DNA from: a bacterium
GTDB taxonomy: Bacteria; 4484-113; JAFGCY01
Length of the DNA stretch: 64,000 bases
Assembly (NCBI GenBank): GCA_020849855.1
Contig: JADZFO010000006.1
Span: forward strand, 1 to 64,000
Direction: 5' to 3'
Below are positions 34,179-42,738 of this stretch, piece after piece; the stretch's first letter is position 1; every line of letters begins with the position of its first letter. The position numbers and the translations under genes were made by a program. The notes under the pieces are model-generated. The model searched no databases. It saw nothing but the letters and a program-made list of their open reading frames with translations, and was not told the origin of the DNA.

Positions 34179-34601
34179 GTGCTCGTGGTCACCCGCAAGC
34201 CGGGCGAGAAGATCGTCCTGGGCCAGAACTATCTCGTTGAGGTAGTGGCCGTGGAGCGCGGTGTTGTAAAGGTCGCCCTGAATGTGGACCAGCCGGTAAC
34301 ACTGATGCCGGGCCGCATTGAAGTTGACGGCAGCACCGAACCGGGCCAGCAGTCGCGCGTGATCCAGGTCAGCCGCAAGGTGGATGACAGCGTGGTCATC
34401 GGCACAGAGCCCGACCGCCTGATTGAAATCCTCATTGTTTCAGTCAAGGGCGAGGCCGTGCGTATCGGCGTGAAGGCACCGCGGGACGTGCAGGTCTACC
34501 GCGAGGAAGTCTACGAAGAAATCCGCCGCCAGAACATCGCCGCCGCGCAGCCGGTTGAAATCAACCCTGAGGGCCTTGGCGGCCTGATGGACCGCCGCTA
34601 G
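34179..34601 (+). CDS. csrA: CsrA-type RNA-binding regulator with two CsrA units in tandem
   Basis: CsrA is a 60-residue beta-strand protein that dimerises and binds GGA motifs in mRNA leaders. This 140-residue protein begins like CsrA (MLVVTRKPGEKIVLGQ) and runs through strands 2-5 (VEVVAVERGVVKVALNV, TLMPGRIEV). After a 12-residue linker it starts again: RVIQVSRKVDDSVVIG, LIEILIVSVKGEAVRIGVKA, PRDVQVYREEVYEEIRRQ. The second unit (61-118) has the complete pattern including the RNA-contact arginine (Arg108) and the C-terminal helix. The first unit (1-50) keeps the N-terminal Leu-x-x-Thr-Arg but lacks the helix. One chain may therefore mimic the intertwined dimer. A 20-residue tail follows. 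GTG start, leaderless promoter. Confidence 0.88.
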   Translation: MLVVTRKPGEKIVLGQNYLVEVVAVERGVVKVALNVDQPVTLMPGRIEVDGSTEPGQQSRVIQVSRKVDDSVVIGTEPDRLIEILIVSVKGEAVRIGVKAPRDVQVYREEVYEEIRRQNIAAAQPVEINPEGLGGLMDRR

Positions 34602-34640
34602 GCCGAGTGAATCCTGCCTGCAGGTGCAGGCCGGCCGGAC

Positions 34641-35270
34641 CTAACTCCTGTCCCCCGGTACCGCGTTACCCATACCCCTGTGCACGGCTTTCACGAAGAG
34701 GTCGAGCTGGATCGGCTTGGCCAGGATTTCGCTGACGCCCAGTACTGCGTAGTCACGGCTCAGTTCGGCTGTGATGTAAGCGCTGCAGACGATGATGCGG
34801 CTTTCCTTGTTCTGCTCGCGGATCGCCCGGACGCAGTCCAGGCCGTTCATGTCCGGCATCTGGTGGTCGACGATTACCAGCGTGGGCCGCAGGCTGATGG
34901 CCATGTCTGCGCCATAGACCCCGCCATCGGCGACAGCCAGCACCGGATAGCCCAGCGGCTCGATGAAGGAGCGCAGGCGCATTTGCAGAACTTTTGAATC
35001 ATCAATGATCAGCACACCGCGCCGCAGGGGCTGGTCGCCCAGCGGAGCCGGCTTGTCAAAGACCGGGCCCGGACCAGCGGCCGGCGCCGGGGCCGCGGGG
35101 GCAGCCGCCGGGGCTGGCGCGGCAGCGGCCTTTGCCAGCTGCTTCTTGAGCAGCTCGATTTCAGCCCAGGCATCACCAAGCGAACCGAGCAGTTCCTGGA
35201 TGATGTCCTGTGTGATCTGTATCCGGTCTTCCGCCGAGTTGTCGATGCCGTTGTGTTCTTCAGTTCCCAT
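34641..35270 (-). CDS. Response regulator: coiled coil plus C-terminal receiver domain
   Basis: The 209-residue protein starts with a short acidic helical region (RIQITQDIIQELLGSLGDAW then AEIELLKKQLAKAA), followed by a 30-residue Ala/Pro linker and a receiver domain from about residue 85. The receiver has the acidic pair in LIIDDSK, the phospho-acceptor Asp in LVIVDHQMPDMNG, Ser in IVCSAY and the conserved Lys in LAKPIQ. There is no output domain after the receiver, so output must be through the N-terminal helix or by protein contacts, as in CheY-like regulators. No histidine kinase is adjacent. A TATAAT box ends 11 bases before ATG 35270, giving a leader of about 4 bases. GTG at 35279 is a less likely start. 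Confidence 0.9.
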   Translation of the reverse strand: MGTEEHNGIDNSAEDRIQITQDIIQELLGSLGDAWAEIELLKKQLAKAAAAPAPAAAPAAPAPAAGPGPVFDKPAPLGDQPLRRGVLIIDDSKVLQMRLRSFIEPLGYPVLAVADGGVYGADMAISLRPTLVIVDHQMPDMNGLDCVRAIREQNKESRIIVCSAYITAELSRDYAVLGVSEILAKPIQLDLFVKAVHRGMGNAVPGDRS

Positions 35271-35281
35271 AGGTGTCACGC

Positions 35282-35287
35282 ATTATA
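35282..35287 (-). promoter_or_regulatory. -10 box (TATAAT) for the response regulator gene
   Basis: Perfect TATAAT on the minus strand, 11 bases before ATG 35270. The transcript would have a leader of only about 4 bases. Confidence 0.55.
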
Positions 35288-35335
35288 TGCAAGTCTTGCC
35301 GCAGCACAGCCAGTCCATTATCGAGCAGGCCGGGG

Positions 35336-36349
35336 CTAATCTTCATTATCGGGCAGTGCCGATCTGACCCGCGAGAGCTGCCAGGTATAGGCGCGGCGCA
35401 GTTCCACCAGGCGGTCGCGCAGGTCCTGACTGGCGCGGCTCTCGCCGGGATAGTAGTCGAAAACTTCTCCGCTGGCGTAATCTTCAGTCTCCTGGCCCGA
35501 GAACCGGCCCGGCTCCGGCAGGCCCCAGTCCACGATGGCGTAGATCCGGATCTCATGCGCGCTGTCATAGGGCTGGGCGTAGAAGCGCGGCATGCGGCCT
35601 TCGGCGGTCAGCCTGTAGAGGCCCTCAACGCCGCCGTCCTTGGCGCTGGACAGCTTCAGGCGGTCCCAGTTCTCATTGAAGGGCTGGTAAGTCTCATGCG
35701 GGTCAGTGTCATAGGCGTCCTCTTCCGACACGGCATAGAGGACAAGGGTGGGCGCCATGCGGGCGGGGTTGTCACTGATCTCCACTTCCAGCTCAAGGAT
35801 AAAGCTGTCGCCGGGGTCGAAGGTGGAGCTGTTGCGCCCAAGGGCCGGGTTATAAAGCAGCATGTCGCGGATCTCGACGCGGGGCAGCTCCGGGCCGCTG
35901 ACGCTGAAGTCCAGCTCATCCTTTGCCGGCAGAGATCCCTTCAGCGTTACTTCTACCTTGCAGCTCAGGCGGCGCTCGGCCAGGCTGTCGCTGGTGGCCA
36001 TGATGTCGTTGAGCACCAGGTCATGGGTGCCGGCCGGCAGCTTGAAGCGCACCTTGTGCTTTTGCACGGTCTTGTCGTCCTCATCGAAGATGACGAGGAA
36101 TACAGTCAGGTTCTCTTCTGCCTTGTAACCCTCAGCCTTGACCTGCACCACCGCGCTGATTTCCCGTACATCCGGATAGCCAAACTCGGTCTTTCTCTTT
36201 TCTGTCCGGTCGTCGGGATAAAGGTAGAAATCCAGGATCTCCAGGCTGCGGCTGCTTTCAGCGGCGGCGGCCGGGACAGGCAGGCAGCCAAGCAGCAGGA
36301 TGGCGGCGAGCACAGCAAGACCAGGCGGCAGGGGCACAGAGCTCTTCAT
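35336..36349 (-). CDS. Secreted protein of unknown function
   Basis: I start this gene at ATG 36349 (MKSSVPLPPGLAVLAAILLL), because this begins a good signal peptide ending in PVPAAAA. The frame continues 22 codons further upstream without signal-like features. The mature protein, about 305 residues, alternates strands (ISAVVQVKAEGY, LTVFLVIFDEDDKTVQKHKV, FILELEVEISDNP, EIRIYAIVDWGLPEPG), suggesting two Ig-like beta-sandwiches with a helical end. No family recognised. It is divergent from lptD with about 180 bases between them, and one could guess an envelope role. A TAGCCT box 8 bases before the ATG may be a weak leaderless promoter. Confidence 0.75.
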   Translation of the reverse strand: MKSSVPLPPGLAVLAAILLLGCLPVPAAAAESSRSLEILDFYLYPDDRTEKRKTEFGYPDVREISAVVQVKAEGYKAEENLTVFLVIFDEDDKTVQKHKVRFKLPAGTHDLVLNDIMATSDSLAERRLSCKVEVTLKGSLPAKDELDFSVSGPELPRVEIRDMLLYNPALGRNSSTFDPGDSFILELEVEISDNPARMAPTLVLYAVSEEDAYDTDPHETYQPFNENWDRLKLSSAKDGGVEGLYRLTAEGRMPRFYAQPYDSAHEIRIYAIVDWGLPEPGRFSGQETEDYASGEVFDYYPGESRASQDLRDRLVELRRAYTWQLSRVRSALPDNED

Positions 36350-36532
36350 CGCAGCAAAGGCTAACACAGGTGATTCAGACGCGAAAGCAGGGCCGGCGAT
36401 GCAGCAGGGGCTCATTATTGCGCAGGCTGTCTATGGGATAATCAGGGTGCCCCGCCCCTGAAATGGCCTGCCATTCAACAAGCTGGGCCGGCAGCACGTC
36501 CGAGATAGCGTGCAAGAGGAAGGCGGGAGCAC

Positions 36533-39500
36533 TTGAGCCAGCGGGGCCGCGGGAACAGCATCTTGGCTGCAGCACTTTTCTGCCCGCCTTTGCTGGCGGC
36601 CGTACTGCTGCTGTGCCTGTCCGTCCTGCCCTTCCCTGCCCTGGCCCAGAACACCGCCGAATCCAAGCCCGCCCCCGCAAAGCCGCGTCCGCGGCCCAGA
36701 AAGGACGCAGATAAAGAGGCTGAAGAGAAGAAGGCCGCCGAAGAGAAAAAGGCCAGCGACAGAAAGGAAAGCGCTGATGCTTCCGAGAGCGGGGCCGCAG
36801 CGGATGAAGCGTCCGAGGCGCAGGCGAATACAGCGGAGGCCAGCGCCAAGCTTGATGCTGTGGCTGAAGAGAGCGCCGAGGCCGCCGCGGAAGGCGGGCC
36901 TATGATCCCTGACATTGACGAGACCGGCGAGGCGAGTGTGAACACCGCTGAAGGTGGACGCCCGCAGATACAGACAGCCCTGCCCGAGGATGAGCAGGCG
37001 CCGAACGCCGCCGAATCCCGGCCGGCAGCCGGCGCGGCCGAGAACCTCGCCGAGGAAGACGGCCTGCCGATCCCGGGCCTCAAGGAGCCCTTTGACCTGA
37101 TGCGCGGCGGCGCGGTGAGCAGCGGCAAGCGTAATGGCGATGGAAGCGACGGCGTGGCCGAACCACCGCTGCCGGAGATGATCCTGCCGCAGCCCGAAAC
37201 CGTCGCCGGCTCTGCCGAGGGCTACCAGCCCCCGGAGATCAACCTGGTGGTGCCGAGCCTGCAGCCCATCCCGCAGCCCCCCGGCGATAGTGACTACATC
37301 CAGCCTGAGCGCGTGTACCTGACGGACCGCCCGCTGCCCGCGCTGGACGAGACCGAGACCGACCAGGAGCGCATCGCCCGCAGCATTGAGGAATCGCTGG
37401 GACTGTTGACCCTGACCGGCGAGCAGCGGCCGCCCGAAGGAGTGGAGATCCCGCTGCCCAGCGGCGTGGTGACCTTCAAGGCCAGCGATGCCTTCCAGTT
37501 CGACCGCCGCAACCGCATCCTGACTTTTACCGGCAACGCGGAGATCATCATCGGGGACATCGCCATCTGGGCGGACCTGATCGAGGTCAACGACAGCGCA
37601 GCCACGACTTATGCCAAGGGCTATGTGGCCCTGCAGCGCCAGGATGACATCCTCTACTGCGACGAAGCCTATATGAACTATGACACCGGGACCCTGGAGC
37701 TCTTCTACATCGAAGGTAATACCAGCGGCCCCAAGGTGCAGGGCAACGTCTACTTCTTCGCCGACCGCGCCTATGGCTCCTTTGACCACCTGACCATGGA
37801 GCATGTGGAGGTTACGACCTGCGACCCCTTCTGCGGCGGCCCCAAGGAAGCGCACCTCGGCGCGCACAAGGCGATCTATAAACGCAATACCAGCATCGTG
37901 CTGCACGACGTGTGGATCTACGCCCGCGAGAGCAAGATCGGCTATGTGCCGGTGCTGGCCTTCCCGCTGCGGCGCATTGACGACCAGCTGGACATTGACG
38001 AGGAAGAGAGCAACCTGCAGCAGAACTACGGCCGCAACCGCACCGACGGCTGGTTCGCCAAGTATGCCTATACCTACAGCACGCGCTATGCCGAGAACGT
38101 CAACGGCCCGCTGCTGGGCGTGGCCAAGCTGGACCTGAGCCAGCGCCAGGGCCCTGGTATCGGCGTGCGCCAGGACATCTATACGCCTGCGCTTGGCGTT
38201 ACCACCGTGCGGGCCTACTACCAGCGCCAGTGGGAATGGCTGCGTCAGGAGAAGGACGGCGTGGTGGCCAAGCCCTCGGAGAACTTCGACTTCGAGCTGA
38301 GCCAGGAGCTGAACCTTTCGCGGCACCTGACCGGCTCGCTGAACATCGACCGTTCCAATCAGGCAACCTCCAGCCGGCCGGGCGTGACCACCCGCAACAA
38401 CGACTGGCGCAACAACTTCAGGCTGAACTACAACAACAAGGACACCCGCATCGGCATCACCGCGGACCAGACCATCACCAAGCGCGGCGGCACCACCGGG
38501 ACCGGCGGCACCCAGAGCCTGCAAAACGAGAACTCCAACATGTCGGCGGCCTTCACCCTGGAACAGGACCTCAGCGATGAGCTGAAGCTGCGCTATCGCA
38601 CGGACTACAGCTCAATCAAGGGCAACACCAGCCAGGCCGGCATCCCCGCGGACCAGGAAGGCAACATGAGCGCGGAGCTCAACTTCACCGGCAAGCAGGG
38701 CACGCCGCGCGAGGGCTACCAGTCCACCCTGCGCTACAGCAAGCAGGGCATCGACTATGACCGCGACAAGAACAACACCAGCCAGGACGCCCGCCGCACC
38801 ATACGCCGCGAGATCCCGAGCTTCCAGTTGATCTTCCCGCGCGACCTGATCCAGGACGGGGCCTACTTCCAGAACTTCCAGATCAACCTGGATAACCTGG
38901 TCTCGGGCACGCGGCGGCGCCAGAGCAATGCCTTCCGGGCCAAGGCCACCATTGGCGGCCGCGACACCTTTGAGTTCTCCCGCGCCAGCCGGCTGGATAC
39001 CAGCCTGGACTTCAACCAGTACCTTTACGACGATGGCAACGCCCAGTACACCCTGGCCCCGCGCCTGAACTACAAGTACGATGACGGCCGCTGGTTCAAC
39101 TTCGCCCTCAACTACCAGCTCAACTTCCGCCAGGGTGTGCGCAACCCGCCGGTGGAGGGCGACCGTACCTTCTATGACAACCGCCTGTCCTGGAACCTGA
39201 ACATGACCAACCATCGCTCATGGCGCTGGGACATCAGGGGCGGTTACGACTTTGAGCACATCAACGTGAACGGGCGCAAGCGCTCCTGGCCGCTGCCGAC
39301 CACCACCAGCAGCAGCTTCTACTGGGACCCCAACGACACCTTCACCCTGCAGCACACGGTGTCCTATGACTCGGCCTCGCGTTCCTGGCGCCCCAGCAAC
39401 ATCAGCGCGCGCTGGCACTCCGCCTACACGCGGCCGGACGGCTATTACAACTGGTACCTGGCCACCCGCCTGGAGGCCGACACTGACTACTGGCAGCTGC

Positions 39501-39889
39501 ACTCGCTGCGCAACATCGACACGACCTGGTACAAGAACTGGGGCAGCGGCTGGAGCACAGAGCTGACCACCAGCTGGCGGCAGTCCGGCAGCGACGGCGG
39601 CATACCTTCAGATGTCGGCGACTTCCTGGACGATTACGTCAAGCGCATTATCGTGCGCAAGGTGAACTGCTGCACCACGATTGAAGGCGGCTGGCGCACG
39701 GGCATCAACGAGGTCTATGTGAACCTCTACCTCAACGCGCTTCCGCAGTACCCCGGCACGGTCGACACGCGCCGGCTCTTCGACGACGACATGACCACCG
39801 ACTTCCTCTTCCCGACGGAAGGCCTGCTTAATGACATTCAGACGGATGTCTTCGGGACCAACATCCCGCTGGGCGCCCTGGGCTTCTAG
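36533..39889 (+). CDS. lptD: LptD/OstA-type outer-membrane LPS assembly protein
   Basis: LptD is the outer-membrane barrel that inserts lipopolysaccharide. The 1118-residue protein has an N-terminal signal/anchor segment and then about 250 residues of Ala/Glu/Pro-rich low complexity. The periplasmic OstA beta-jellyroll follows at about residues 315-430 (FQFDRRNRILTFTGNAEIII, GDIAIWADLIEVNDSAATTY, ILYCDEAYMNYDTGTLELFY). The long barrel region comes last, rich in alternating aromatic strands (GPGIGVRQDIYTPALGVTTV, WFNFALNYQLNFRQGV). Cysteines are few (CDPFCGG in the jellyroll, CCTT near the end), so the disulfide pattern of E. coli LptD is not obvious. A TTG start at 36533 follows GAGGAAGGCGGGAG. 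This gene is the best evidence for a diderm cell. Confidence 0.85.
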   Translation: MSQRGRGNSILAAALFCPPLLAAVLLLCLSVLPFPALAQNTAESKPAPAKPRPRPRKDADKEAEEKKAAEEKKASDRKESADASESGAAADEASEAQANTAEASAKLDAVAEESAEAAAEGGPMIPDIDETGEASVNTAEGGRPQIQTALPEDEQAPNAAESRPAAGAAENLAEEDGLPIPGLKEPFDLMRGGAVSSGKRNGDGSDGVAEPPLPEMILPQPETVAGSAEGYQPPEINLVVPSLQPIPQPPGDSDYIQPERVYLTDRPLPALDETETDQERIARSIEESLGLLTLTGEQRPPEGVEIPLPSGVVTFKASDAFQFDRRNRILTFTGNAEIIIGDIAIWADLIEVNDSAATTYAKGYVALQRQDDILYCDEAYMNYDTGTLELFYIEGNTSGPKVQGNVYFFADRAYGSFDHLTMEHVEVTTCDPFCGGPKEAHLGAHKAIYKRNTSIVLHDVWIYARESKIGYVPVLAFPLRRIDDQLDIDEEESNLQQNYGRNRTDGWFAKYAYTYSTRYAENVNGPLLGVAKLDLSQRQGPGIGVRQDIYTPALGVTTVRAYYQRQWEWLRQEKDGVVAKPSENFDFELSQELNLSRHLTGSLNIDRSNQATSSRPGVTTRNNDWRNNFRLNYNNKDTRIGITADQTITKRGGTTGTGGTQSLQNENSNMSAAFTLEQDLSDELKLRYRTDYSSIKGNTSQAGIPADQEGNMSAELNFTGKQGTPREGYQSTLRYSKQGIDYDRDKNNTSQDARRTIRREIPSFQLIFPRDLIQDGAYFQNFQINLDNLVSGTRRRQSNAFRAKATIGGRDTFEFSRASRLDTSLDFNQYLYDDGNAQYTLAPRLNYKYDDGRWFNFALNYQLNFRQGVRNPPVEGDRTFYDNRLSWNLNMTNHRSWRWDIRGGYDFEHINVNGRKRSWPLPTTTSSSFYWDPNDTFTLQHTVSYDSASRSWRPSNISARWHSAYTRPDGYYNWYLATRLEADTDYWQLHSLRNIDTTWYKNWGSGWSTELTTSWRQSGSDGGIPSDVGDFLDDYVKRIIVRKVNCCTTIEGGWRTGINEVYVNLYLNALPQYPGTVDTRRLFDDDMTTDFLFPTEGLLNDIQTDVFGTNIPLGALGF

Positions 39890-39903
39890 GAAGCCCTTGC
39901 GCG

Positions 39904-40689
39904 CTAGACGCCTGTCTGACGGCCCGACACGCTTTCGCGGGCCAGGGGCAGCAGCTCAGCAAACCAGGCCGCGGCCTGCTCCTGCTTTTGCGCCAGCTCG
40001 GCCAGCGAGGCCGTGAAGGCGAGGCCTTCCAGGCGACGCACGACATCCGCGGGCAGGTAGAACTCCAGATAGCGCAGGTTGAAGTTGTATTTCTCCGGGT
40101 CGTGGATGATGCGCAGCACTTCCACCAGCGGGCGGATGGTGAAGGCCTGATAGAAGCCCAGGGCGTCAAGCGCGCGGCCCCGGAGCACCTCTTTCTGGAC
40201 CAGCGGCTGGAAGAGGGGGAAAGTCACTGCCAGGCTTTCAACGCGGGCTCGCAGAGTCTCCAGATGCGAGGGCATGTCCAGGCTGGTAGCTTTGATCAGG
40301 CCAGCCTTGTCAAAGAGGATCTGCGGCTCGCCGTGCAGTTCCCGTTCCGTCAGCTTGAAGTCCGCACCTGCCTGGATGAAGACCATGTCCAGCATGTGGA
40401 AGGGGCTGGCCTGGCGGAGCTGGTAGAAGCACTGGCTCTGGCCGTGCCAGGCCGGCTCAGGCACACGGTAGCGCAGAGCGATGCCGCCCAGCTCTTCCAG
40501 CAGGCTTTCAAGGAAGCTGAAGGCGGCTTCAACCTGCCCCGCTGCAACAAAACACTGCAGGTCGATGTCGCTGTATTCGTCGGCGCGGCCAAAGCTGGCG
40601 CTGCCGCCTTCCCAGAGGGCCAGGACCCAGGGCTGGGCCTCGAAGGCGCCGGCCAGTCTGCCGATAACTGTTTTGCGGTCCAGGAGCAT
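39904..40689 (-). CDS. Nucleotidyltransferase-domain protein
   Basis: The 261-residue protein has the Pol-beta-type nucleotidyltransferase signature near the N-terminus, WEGGSASFGRADEYSDIDLQ, in which the Gly-Ser and the Asp-x-Asp pair bind nucleotide and two Mg ions. A helical C-terminal domain follows (RALDALGFYQAFTIRPLVEV, LRYLEFYLPADVVRRLEGLA). The layout resembles stand-alone aminoglycoside-adenylyltransferase-like or MNT-type enzymes. The third carboxylate is not obvious by eye. There is no adjacent HEPN partner gene, so a toxin-antitoxin role is not supported. GAGAGGATG precedes ATG 40689. The substrate is unknown. Confidence 0.82.
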   Translation of the reverse strand: MLLDRKTVIGRLAGAFEAQPWVLALWEGGSASFGRADEYSDIDLQCFVAAGQVEAAFSFLESLLEELGGIALRYRVPEPAWHGQSQCFYQLRQASPFHMLDMVFIQAGADFKLTERELHGEPQILFDKAGLIKATSLDMPSHLETLRARVESLAVTFPLFQPLVQKEVLRGRALDALGFYQAFTIRPLVEVLRIIHDPEKYNFNLRYLEFYLPADVVRRLEGLAFTASLAELAQKQEQAAAWFAELLPLARESVSGRQTGV

Positions 40690-40807
40690 GCTGCATCCTC
40701 TCAGGGTTGTGCTTCCTATGCAGAGCCTGTGGCTGCCCCAGAGGTTACAGCAATCTGTTAACGATAATTACGATAGTGTTTTGATAATATGCTTGGAGGC
40801 GATGTAG

Positions 40808-40975
40808 ATGCCACACCCTGACTTGCAGCAGGAAAGCAGCGGCTGGACCTGTCCGGTCTGCTCAGCCCAGAACGAGCGCGACAATCTCCTGTGCAACGCC
40901 TGCGGCTTTGTCCGCGACCTGGATTTTCCGATGGACGACGAGCTGCCGGAAGAGAGCGGCCCTGATGAGCCTTAA
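40808..40975 (+). CDS. Zinc-ribbon microprotein
   Basis: The 55-residue protein has one four-cysteine zinc ribbon, CPVCSAQNERDNLLCNAC, followed by an acidic tail (DDELPEESGPDEP). The pattern W-x-C-P-x-C, Asn and C-x-x-C resembles RanBP2-type or double-zinc-ribbon modules that bind RNA or protein. ATG at 40808 is preceded by GGAGG, and a GATAAT-type -10 region lies about 20 bases upstream of the start. The gene is short but has all the signals of a real gene, and the codon choice matches its neighbours. The function is unknown. Confidence 0.7.
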   Translation: MPHPDLQQESSGWTCPVCSAQNERDNLLCNACGFVRDLDFPMDDELPEESGPDEP

Positions 40976-41142
40976 GCGCCGCCGGACCCCGGCCGGATTT
41001 GCAGCCCGGTGCAAACATTGCCTTCAGGCTTACGTCCATACATGGCCGGTGCAGCGAACCTGGGCCCCGCGCCCCGGGTCTGCAACGGCGTGAGAAAATG
41101 CTGAGCCAATTCCGGCCCGTGTGCCGCCAAAGGAGTCCTGTA

Positions 41143-41847
41143 ATGAGGCGCATCCTCGCCCTGTTAGCCACCGCTTTTGCCGCCCTGGCCCTTGTCCATT
41201 CAACGGCCCGGGCCGCAGACAAAGAAGAGGGCAACTACATGCTCGGCAGCCAGCTGGTCATCACCAGCGCGAGCCAGCTTGTGGAACCCGCACGCGGCTG
41301 GTGGGCCGATCTGCTGCCGCTGGACTACAACTTCGGCCAGCTCAATCTGGTGAATGCTGTCAACGCGAGCCGCAAAGCCCGCGGCGTGGCAACGATGATC
41401 GACGTGAAGAACTACCCCATCGCCGTCGGGGGCGAGATGCAGGTTGAAGGCGGCTGGGACTACACCATTGACTTCAACCGCATGAGCCCGGAGGATGTGG
41501 ACGCCGTGCTGGCCGCTTTCCCGATGAGCGGCAAGCTGGCCGACACAAAGATGCGTGTACGCCCGCTGAACTATGGCTATGTCTATGCCCACAGCGACAA
41601 CGGCAACCCGGCGGAGCTTGTCTGGGAGGGCCAGACCATCAGCGTGGCCTGGGGCGAGAGCTTTGACTCTGTCTATGGCAAGGTCAGCAGCATGCTCAAG
41701 TCCCTCGCCCCGGATGCGAGCTTTGACCTCAGCCTGAACCAGTACCTGCCGGCCAACGGCGTGAAGAGCATGGATGTCAGCGTCAGCGTCTACCTCAATG
41801 GCGCAACTTCCCCGCCCTTCATGCCTTACGCGGAAGGAGGGATGTAG
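41143..41847 (+). CDS. Secreted protein of unknown function next to the coiled-coil array
   Basis: The 234-residue protein starts at ATG 41143 behind AGGAG. It has a signal peptide (MRRILALLATAFAALALVHS then TARAADK) and a mature domain of about 210 residues with one clear Trp-rich stretch (ARGWWADLLPLDYNFGQLNL) and a compact strand-helix pattern after it. It contains no cysteine. No family is recognised. A strong terminator follows 24 bases after the stop, so it is a separate transcript from the six paralogues that begin 145 bases downstream. A link to them is positional only. Confidence 0.75.
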   Translation: MRRILALLATAFAALALVHSTARAADKEEGNYMLGSQLVITSASQLVEPARGWWADLLPLDYNFGQLNLVNAVNASRKARGVATMIDVKNYPIAVGGEMQVEGGWDYTIDFNRMSPEDVDAVLAAFPMSGKLADTKMRVRPLNYGYVYAHSDNGNPAELVWEGQTISVAWGESFDSVYGKVSSMLKSLAPDASFDLSLNQYLPANGVKSMDVSVSVYLNGATSPPFMPYAEGGM

Positions 41848-41871
41848 CTCCAACCTTGAACTAGAAAACAG

Positions 41872-41904
41872 AGGCGCCGCGAGGCGCCTTTTTCTTTCTT
41901 TCTC
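41872..41904 (+). terminator. Strong terminator after the 41143 gene
   Basis: A 7-bp stem AGGCGCC/GGCGCCT with loop GCGA, followed by TTTTTCTTTCTTTCT. Confidence 0.9.
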
Positions 41905-41931
41905 CCGATTCCGTTTCCTGCAGCTGCAGAG

Positions 41932-41963
41932 CGGGTATACCCCGAGGTCACCAAGCTGGCCCC
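41932..41963 (+). promoter_or_regulatory. Shared promoter/5'-hairpin element, copy 1
   Basis: CGGGTATACC followed by a diverged hairpin (GGTC...GGCC) and, 20 bases on, the ribosome binding site CGGGGGAG before the first coiled-coil gene. This is the most divergent of four copies. Confidence 0.45.
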
Positions 41964-41992
41964 AAACAAAACTACTCTCGGGGGAGAACTCC

Positions 41993-42658
41993 ATGAACAA
42001 CGGCAAGGGCCTCGGCTCACAGAACCTCAGGCAGTACACGGCGGGCCTGCTCGCCATCTTCGCGCTGGTCGCCGTTTGCGGCCTGGCCCGACCGGCCGCG
42101 GCCGCGGAGGGGATTGACTACAACTCAAGCCGCTCAAACAAGACCAGCGGCCTGGCCGACCCGGGGCCTGGCGGCGAAGGCGGGGGCGCTGGCAAATCCA
42201 GCCCCAAGCTGGCCGAGGCCGTTTTGAAGGTCGAAGAGATCGACGCCATGGTGGCGGCCCTGCAGCTGCAGCTCCAGGCGCTCGAGACAGCCTGCTATGA
42301 CCTGCAGGTCCTCAGCACTGAGGTGGACGAGGAAATGAGCGAGGACAGCGAGGCAAGCGCCCAGGAGCTGGCCCAGCTTGAGGAGGCGCAGCGTATCTTC
42401 ACCGAGCAGATCGCCATGCTGCTTGACGAGTCCTCAATCTCGGTGGTCAGCGGCGACCTGGCGAAGAAGAAGAAGGACAAGGAGCTGCAGATCGAGAGCT
42501 GGTCCTTCGGGGCAAACAACGCTGGCATGGCCGTGAGCGTTGACCCGCTTATGGAGAACCTCGCGAGTCTGAACGAGGTCTTCGCGTCCCTGAAAGTTGC
42601 CTATCAGGAGGTCAGGGGCCACATGACGAAGCCGCGATCCAACATCCAGAATAACTGA
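41993..42658 (+). CDS. Secreted coiled-coil paralogue 1 of 6
   Basis: The 221-residue protein starts at ATG 41993 behind CGGGGGAG. It has a signal peptide (AGLLAIFALVAVCGLARPAA then AAE). The mature N-terminus NSSRSNKTSGL carries the motif shared by most of the paralogues. A Gly-rich linker follows, then an amphipathic helical region (EEIDAMVAALQLQLQALETA, SAQELAQLEEAQRIFTEQIA). Compared with the others it has extra Lys residues (DLAKKKKDKE) and a longer C-terminal helix. The mature protein is small and probably elongated. No known family is recognised; the shared organisation suggests a structural envelope or extracellular role. A strong terminator follows. Confidence 0.8.
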   Translation: MNNGKGLGSQNLRQYTAGLLAIFALVAVCGLARPAAAAEGIDYNSSRSNKTSGLADPGPGGEGGGAGKSSPKLAEAVLKVEEIDAMVAALQLQLQALETACYDLQVLSTEVDEEMSEDSEASAQELAQLEEAQRIFTEQIAMLLDESSISVVSGDLAKKKKDKELQIESWSFGANNAGMAVSVDPLMENLASLNEVFASLKVAYQEVRGHMTKPRSNIQNN

Positions 42659-42701
42659 TCGTCCTGGCCAGAGCTCAGCGGCCGCGACTTTTCCTGCCAA
42701 G

Positions 42702-42738
42702 CGCCCCGGTCTGGTACGCCAGCCGGGGCGTTTTGCTT
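42702..42738 (+). terminator. Strong terminator after paralogue 1
   Basis: CGCCCCGG-T-CTGG / CCAG-CCGGGGCG: a 12-bp stem with one bulge and a TACG loop, followed by TTTTGCTTTG. Confidence 0.9.

Noticed and set aside
36431-38524. 697-codon minus frame opposite lptD
   Set aside because: Antisense shadow of the OstA and low-complexity part of LptD; Val/His/Ala-rich with no motif.
39904-40689. MNT/HEPN toxin-antitoxin pair
   Set aside because: The nucleotidyltransferase is alone; the neighbouring zinc-ribbon gene is on the other strand and is not a HEPN protein.
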